From: Microcystis sp. T1-4
Lineage (GTDB): Bacteria > Cyanobacteriota > Cyanobacteriia > Cyanobacteriales > Microcystaceae
Length of the DNA: 8,779 nt
NCBI RefSeq assembly: GCF_000297435.1
Contig: NZ_CAIP01000169.1
Location: 1-8,779 of the forward strand
Reading direction: 5' to 3'
Numbering within the stretch: position 1 is the first letter of the stretch; every line of letters begins with the position of its first letter. Positions 5,543-8,779 of the stretch are shown one piece after another. Both the position numbers and the translations under genes were made by a program. The notes below the pieces were generated by a model. It ran no database searches and was not told the origin of the DNA. It saw only the letters and a list, made by a program, of their open reading frames with translations.

Positions 5543-6439
5543 ATGCCTGACAACCGCTTCCAGATCAAATTTTGGGGAGTACGGGGAAGTATTCCCTGTC
5601 CCGGTTCGGAAACCGTTCGTTATGGTGGTAATACCTCCTGTGTGGAGATGCGGGTCGGTAGAGAAAGATTAATCTTTGACGGTGGTACGGGGTTACGACC
5701 CCTAGGACAGTCTTTGATGGCAGAAAGTCCAATGAAAGCCCATTTATTTTTCAGTCATTCCCATTGGGATCATATTCAGGGTTTTCCTTTTTTTATCCCC
5801 GCTTTTATCAGGGGCAATACTTTTAAAATCTATGGGGTTCCCTCCCCCAACGGGGCAACCATCAAGCAAAGATTAGACGATCAGATGTCACATCCTAATT
5901 TTCCCGTGCCTTTGCGGGTTATGCGGGCCGATTTAGAATTTTATGATCTAGAAATGGGCGAAACCATCCACTGTGGGGATTTCAGCGTCGAAACCTGTCC
6001 TTTAAATCATCCCGGGGAAGCGGTGGGTTATCGGGTAAATTGGCGGGGTTTATCGGCAGCTTATATTACTGATACCGAACATTTTCCCGATCGCCTTGAT
6101 GATAACATTGTGGCTTTGGTCCAGCAAGCGGATGTGATGATTATTGATGCTACCTACACCGATGAGGAATACACAGATACTAATTCTCCCAAGGTGGGTT
6201 GGGGCCATTCTACTTGGCAGCAGGCAGTCAAAATCGCTCAAGCAGCCCAAGTTAAGCAGTTAGTTCTATTTCATCACGATCCCACCCATGATGACGATCT
6301 TCTCGATCGCATTGGGGAAGAGGCAAGAAAGATTTTCCCTGAAACTATTCTCGCCCAGGAAGGACTTTCGATCGAACTGCAGCCAGGAGATTCTCAGATA
6401 GATAAGGCGAGGCCTAACCTCAGTCACTGTTCCCCGTGA
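5543..6439 (+). CDS. Metallo-beta-lactamase-fold hydrolase (PhnP-like)
   Basis: This is a 298-residue soluble enzyme of the metallo-beta-lactamase superfamily, closest in style to COG1235 (PhnP, phosphoribosyl cyclic phosphodiesterase) and related phosphodiesterases. The order of motifs is complete: WGVRGSIPCPG (11-21), FDGGTG (45-50), the metal-binding HSHWDH (72-77), His156 in LNHPGEA, Asp177 in ITDTEH, then MIIDATY, GHST (221-224) and HHDP (244-247). The fold and a two-metal site are therefore clear. The natural substrate is not, and there are no phosphonate genes nearby. An AGGAGAAG (5519-5526) lies about 16 bases before the ATG, further than usual, and no better in-frame start lies between. 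It is transcribed alone, divergent from the pseudogene. Confidence 0.9.
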   Translation: MPDNRFQIKFWGVRGSIPCPGSETVRYGGNTSCVEMRVGRERLIFDGGTGLRPLGQSLMAESPMKAHLFFSHSHWDHIQGFPFFIPAFIRGNTFKIYGVPSPNGATIKQRLDDQMSHPNFPVPLRVMRADLEFYDLEMGETIHCGDFSVETCPLNHPGEAVGYRVNWRGLSAAYITDTEHFPDRLDDNIVALVQQADVMIIDATYTDEEYTDTNSPKVGWGHSTWQQAVKIAQAAQVKQLVLFHHDPTHDDDLLDRIGEEARKIFPETILAQEGLSIELQPGDSQIDKARPNLSHCSP

Positions 6440-6455
6440 GCGCAGATAAGATAGA

Positions 6456-6470
6456 ATGATTTGAGATCAT
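6456..6470. other. Small hairpin after the hydrolase gene
   Basis: ATGAT-TTGAG-ATCAT forms a five-pair AT-rich stem with no T-run after it. It lies 16 bases past the stop codon. It is too weak to be called a terminator; nothing better is visible before the MITE at 6497. Confidence 0.25.
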
Positions 6471-6496
6471 CAGGGATTTTCTCTGGTGCTATATTA

Positions 6497-6674
6497 GACC
6501 TCTTGTAAAAATCAAAAATTGTTGTTAGGGTTAGGAGTCAGTAGCCAGTAGTCAGTAGTCAGGAGAATTAAGAATGAATAATAATCAATTAAATGGTCTA
6601 TTTACAGATTTTAGGCGATTTAATCCTTATTTTTGACGTTTTTGAACCCTCAAAAATTAATTATGCAAGAGGTT
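6497..6674. mobile_element. 178-bp MITE-like element, ACCTCTTG ends
   Basis: The left end GACCTCTTGTAAAAATC and the right end (read on the minus strand) AACCTCTTGCATAAT share ACCTCTTG and then weaker AT-rich similarity. TATTA flanks both sides (6492-6496 and 6675-6679), a likely target duplication. The ends differ from the GGGTTTGC and GGCTCT families. They recall ends of some IS5-group insertion sequences, which is a tentative recollection. It contains a heptad array and no protein. Its right duplication lies 5 bases before the menG start codon, so the menG leader is element DNA. Confidence 0.65.
6534..6568 (+). repeat. GTAGTCA-type heptad array (five units)
   Basis: Units are GGAGTCA, GTAGCCA, GTAGTCA, GTAGTCA and a degenerate GGAGAAT, preceded by GGTTA. 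The unit and its left flank match the arrays at 40-67 (minus strand) and 4943-4963. Confidence 0.75.
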
Positions 6675-6680
6675 TATTAT
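6633..6680 (+). promoter_or_regulatory. Possible element-borne promoter parts before menG
   Basis: TTGACG (6633-6638) is a fair -35 box, with only AT-rich near-matches 16-19 bases on (ATTAAT 6656-6661, TAATTA 6658-6663). TATTAT (6675-6680) resembles a -10 box but would start the RNA at or just past the menG ATG. A promoter must lie in or beyond the MITE if menG is transcribed on its own; none of these is convincing. Confidence 0.2.
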
Positions 6681-6684
6681 AAAA

Positions 6685-7383
6685 ATGTCCAATCAATCCT
6701 CACCTAACTCCACAGAAATACAAGCAATTTTTGATCAGATCGCTCCCGAATATGACCGACTTAATCAAGAATTAAGTTTAGGATTACACCGCGTCTGGAA
6801 ATTAATGACAGTCAAATGGTGTCAACCCAAAAAAGGGGATTTTGCCCTCGATGTCTGTTGTGGTAGCGGCGACCTGACTAACCTATTATCAAAACAAGTG
6901 GGTAAAACCGGCCAAGTGATCGGACTAGATTTTTCCCCACAACAATTAAAAATCGCCCGTCAACGTTTTAGCGCCGCCAATATTAACTGGATGGAAGGGG
7001 ATGCCCTCAATTTACCCTTGGCCGATTCTAGCTTTGATTGTGCCACTATTGGCTATGGATTACGCAATGTGGTGGATATTACCCAATGTCTGGGGGAATT
7101 ATACCGGGTGCTGAAACCGGGAGCTAAAGCGGCGATTCTTGACTTCCATCAACCCACCGAAACCATGGCCAAATTATTCCAAAACTGGTATCTCGATCAT
7201 ATCGTCGTTCCGGCTGCCGAGCGCTACGGTTTAACTGACCAGTACGCTTATATTAGTCCCAGTATCGATCGCTTTCCCCCGGGCCCAGAACAGGTAAAAT
7301 TAGGCTATCGGTCGGGATTTTCCAGTGCCGTTCACTATCCACTCCTAGCAGGACTGATGGGAGTGTTAGTCTTAAAGAAATAA
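6685..7383 (+). CDS. menG: Demethylphylloquinone methyltransferase
   Basis: This is a 232-residue class I SAM-dependent methyltransferase of the UbiE/MenG family. In cyanobacteria this protein performs the final C-methylation of phylloquinone, the photosystem I electron acceptor, on the thylakoid side of the membrane. Visible signatures are IFDQIAPEYDRLN (15-27), the SAM loop ALDVCCGSGDL (54-64), the acidic Asp82 in GLDFSP, EGDALNLP (104-111), and the family hallmark GYGLRNVVD (123-131), then RVLKPG (141-146). The length is normal for the family and no residue appears lost. The ATG has no Shine-Dalgarno; the region before it belongs to a MITE. The DUF445 gene follows after 35 bases and is probably co-transcribed. 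UbiE activity on ubiquinone is unlikely because cyanobacteria do not make ubiquinone. Confidence 0.93.
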   Translation: MSNQSSPNSTEIQAIFDQIAPEYDRLNQELSLGLHRVWKLMTVKWCQPKKGDFALDVCCGSGDLTNLLSKQVGKTGQVIGLDFSPQQLKIARQRFSAANINWMEGDALNLPLADSSFDCATIGYGLRNVVDITQCLGELYRVLKPGAKAAILDFHQPTETMAKLFQNWYLDHIVVPAAERYGLTDQYAYISPSIDRFPPGPEQVKLGYRSGFSSAVHYPLLAGLMGVLVLKK

Positions 7384-7418
7384 CTCACTCACATTTCCGT
7401 TTATTTTTTGCTGCTAAA

Positions 7419-8657
7419 TTGAATCTCGCTACTCTTTGGACATGGATCTTACCGCCGATTGCGGGGGCAATTATTGGCTATTTTACGAACGATGTAGCCA
7501 TAAAAATGCTATTTCGTCCCTACAAGGCGATTTATATCGGTAAGCGTCCTCTTCCCTTCACCCCGGGGCTAATTCCTCGCAATCAAGATCGATTAGCTGT
7601 CCGGGTATCGGATACGATCATGGGTTCCCTGTTAACTCCCGAGGAACTACAAAAACTGGCTAAACGACTCCTGGACACCGAAAGGGTACAGGGGGCGATA
7701 CTCTGGCTGCTACAATTAGCTTTAAAACAAATAAAAGGCGATCGGCAAGCAAAAACAGCCGAGATTTTGGCGGCGATTCTTCACGATTTATTCGGGGAAT
7801 CTTTAGCGAGATTACTAAAAGTTTTAGCCCGACGGCAGGATTTTTTAGAAAAACAGATCAATCAAATTTTTGATCGCCTAGTCTTGGAATTTTCTCTCAG
7901 TGAACAACAGGCGCGACAATTCTCCGATTGGCTATTAGAAACTGTCTTACCTGCTGATGTTATCCGTCTAGCTTTAATCGATTTTTTAACCGATCGCAAT
8001 ATTCAAGTTATCGATGAAGGATTTCGGGAAAAAACCAGTGGAACCTATTGGGTAGTAGCCAATTTATTCGGTTTACGCAATGCCCTAGCCCGCTTACGCA
8101 CTTTTTGCCTTGATGAAAAGGATTTAGCTAATACCAGAATCAAAGAATTATTACTATCTTTAGAGATGCGTAATCGTCTGAAAAACTGGTTACAAAGTAT
8201 CTCTTTGCAAAATTTACCTATCTCCACCGTCAGACAATTGCGTAAAACCACCAGGGATACGGTGCGAATTTATATTCAAGAAAGTGGCGAACAATTTCTG
8301 CAAGATTTTGGCCAAACGATCGACTGGGATCAAATCGCCAATTTAATTATTAATCGTCTGCAATCTTCGGAGTCAATGACTACATCATTAGGGGTAATTA
8401 GTCAAGAGTTAGCGTTAATTTTAGAGCGTTATTTAGAGGAAGATTTAGAGAAATTAGTCGCCCAAATTATCCCGATTCTCAACATCGATCAGGTAATCCG
8501 CGATCGGGTAAATGCCACTTCCCCGGCCGATCTGGAAAATGCTATTCAAGGCATTGTTAAACAGGAATTACAGGGAATTGTTAATCTTGGTGGGATTCTC
8601 GGTCTTCTAGTCGGACTAATGCAAACAATTATTTTGATCGCACAGAATCCCGGGTAA
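7419..8657 (+). CDS. DUF445 family membrane protein
   Basis: This 412-residue protein belongs to DUF445 (related to UPF0754/YheB), a family of unknown function anchored at both ends. The N-terminal hydrophobic segment (about 6-23) runs into the conserved GYFTNDVAIKMLFRP (20-34), followed by the equally conserved PFTPGLIPRNQDRLA (46-60) and SLLTPEEL. The long middle (about 75-380) is helical and charged and probably lies in the cytoplasm. A C-terminal helix, GGILGLLVGLMQTIILIAQ, ends the protein. The start is TTG at 7419: no ATG lies in frame before residue 30, and starting there would remove the first membrane segment and the family motif. No Shine-Dalgarno is seen. It probably shares the menG transcript. 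A MITE begins 6 bases after the stop. Confidence 0.9.
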   Translation: MNLATLWTWILPPIAGAIIGYFTNDVAIKMLFRPYKAIYIGKRPLPFTPGLIPRNQDRLAVRVSDTIMGSLLTPEELQKLAKRLLDTERVQGAILWLLQLALKQIKGDRQAKTAEILAAILHDLFGESLARLLKVLARRQDFLEKQINQIFDRLVLEFSLSEQQARQFSDWLLETVLPADVIRLALIDFLTDRNIQVIDEGFREKTSGTYWVVANLFGLRNALARLRTFCLDEKDLANTRIKELLLSLEMRNRLKNWLQSISLQNLPISTVRQLRKTTRDTVRIYIQESGEQFLQDFGQTIDWDQIANLIINRLQSSESMTTSLGVISQELALILERYLEEDLEKLVAQIIPILNIDQVIRDRVNATSPADLENAIQGIVKQELQGIVNLGGILGLLVGLMQTIILIAQNPG

Positions 8658-8663
8658 TAATTA

Positions 8664-8774
8664 GGGTTTGCCGAAAAAGTTTTTCGTGGGGACAGGGTGT
8701 GGGGTGTGGGGTGTGAATTTTCCCCCTGAAAAAGCCTTAATCTAACAAGGTTTTTAGATTTATTCAGCAAGCCC
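8664..8774 (+). mobile_element. 111-bp MITE of the GGGTTTGC-end family
   Basis: The ends GGGTTTGCCGAAAAAG (8664-8679) and TTATTCAGCAAGCCC (8760-8774) match the other copies. TAATTA (8658-8663) precedes it and TAATT (8775-8779) follows up to the window end. The left duplication starts directly after the DUF445 stop codon. Inside is a three-unit heptad array. Near the right end AAAAA-G-CCTT (8729-8738) can pair with AAGG-TTTTT (8747-8755), a weak hairpin followed by T that might end the menG-DUF445 transcript. Confidence 0.82.
8695..8715 (+). repeat. GGGTGTG heptad array (three perfect units)
   Basis: Three exact GGGTGTG copies lie head to tail inside the MITE. The unit differs from the GGAGTCA heptads of the sister elements, but the period and the position about 30 bases from the left end are the same. 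Confidence 0.85.
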
Positions 8775-8779
8775 TAATT

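Noticed and set aside
1..8779. A previously undescribed multi-gene system
   Set aside because: The intact genes belong to separate known families with no shared pathway; no defence, toxin-antitoxin, phage or biosynthetic gene set is visible.

Overview
The window looks like chromosomal DNA from a unicellular, bloom-type cyanobacterium, most like Microcystis. The evidence is five copies of the cyanobacterial HIP1 octamer GCGATCGC, a menG/ubiE-type quinone methyltransferase, AT-rich intergenic DNA, heptanucleotide tandem repeats, and many short non-coding inverted-repeat elements (MITE-like). The genus is an inference from recognition of the sequence style; no search was run.

Layout, left to right. 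(1) Bases 1-99 are the end of a MITE that starts outside the window. (2) 186-563 is a small cyanobacterial protein of unknown function. It ends in a strong intrinsic terminator (605-627) that directly abuts the aroE start codon. (3) aroE (shikimate dehydrogenase, 628-1488) and an AI-2E/PerM-family membrane protein (1518-2561) form a probable two-gene unit. (4) A 195-bp MITE carrying a second, nested palindromic repeat sits exactly at the start codon of an EamA/DMT-family exporter (2830-3816). (5) On the minus strand, 5407-3793 is one dead gene for a two-domain SAM-dependent methyltransferase. It is broken by two different MITE-like insertions with target-site duplications and by an in-frame stop codon. 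Removing both insertions with one duplication each gives exactly 412 codons in one frame. (6) 5543-6439 is a metallo-beta-lactamase-fold hydrolase, preceded by two palindromes. (7) A third kind of MITE (6497-6674) ends 10 bases before menG (6685-7383). menG is followed after 35 bases by a DUF445 membrane protein (7419-8657). (8) A short MITE begins 6 bases after that gene's stop codon and runs almost to the window end.

The intact genes are housekeeping or transport functions: aromatic amino-acid precursors, phylloquinone methylation, small-molecule export and membrane proteins. They are not a single pathway. The distinctive content is the traffic of small elements. There are at least three terminal-repeat families. 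The intact copies abut gene ends, where they have replaced 5' leaders or 3' flanks, and two have destroyed a methyltransferase gene. I found no defence system, CRISPR array, phage, biosynthetic cluster, tRNA or rRNA.
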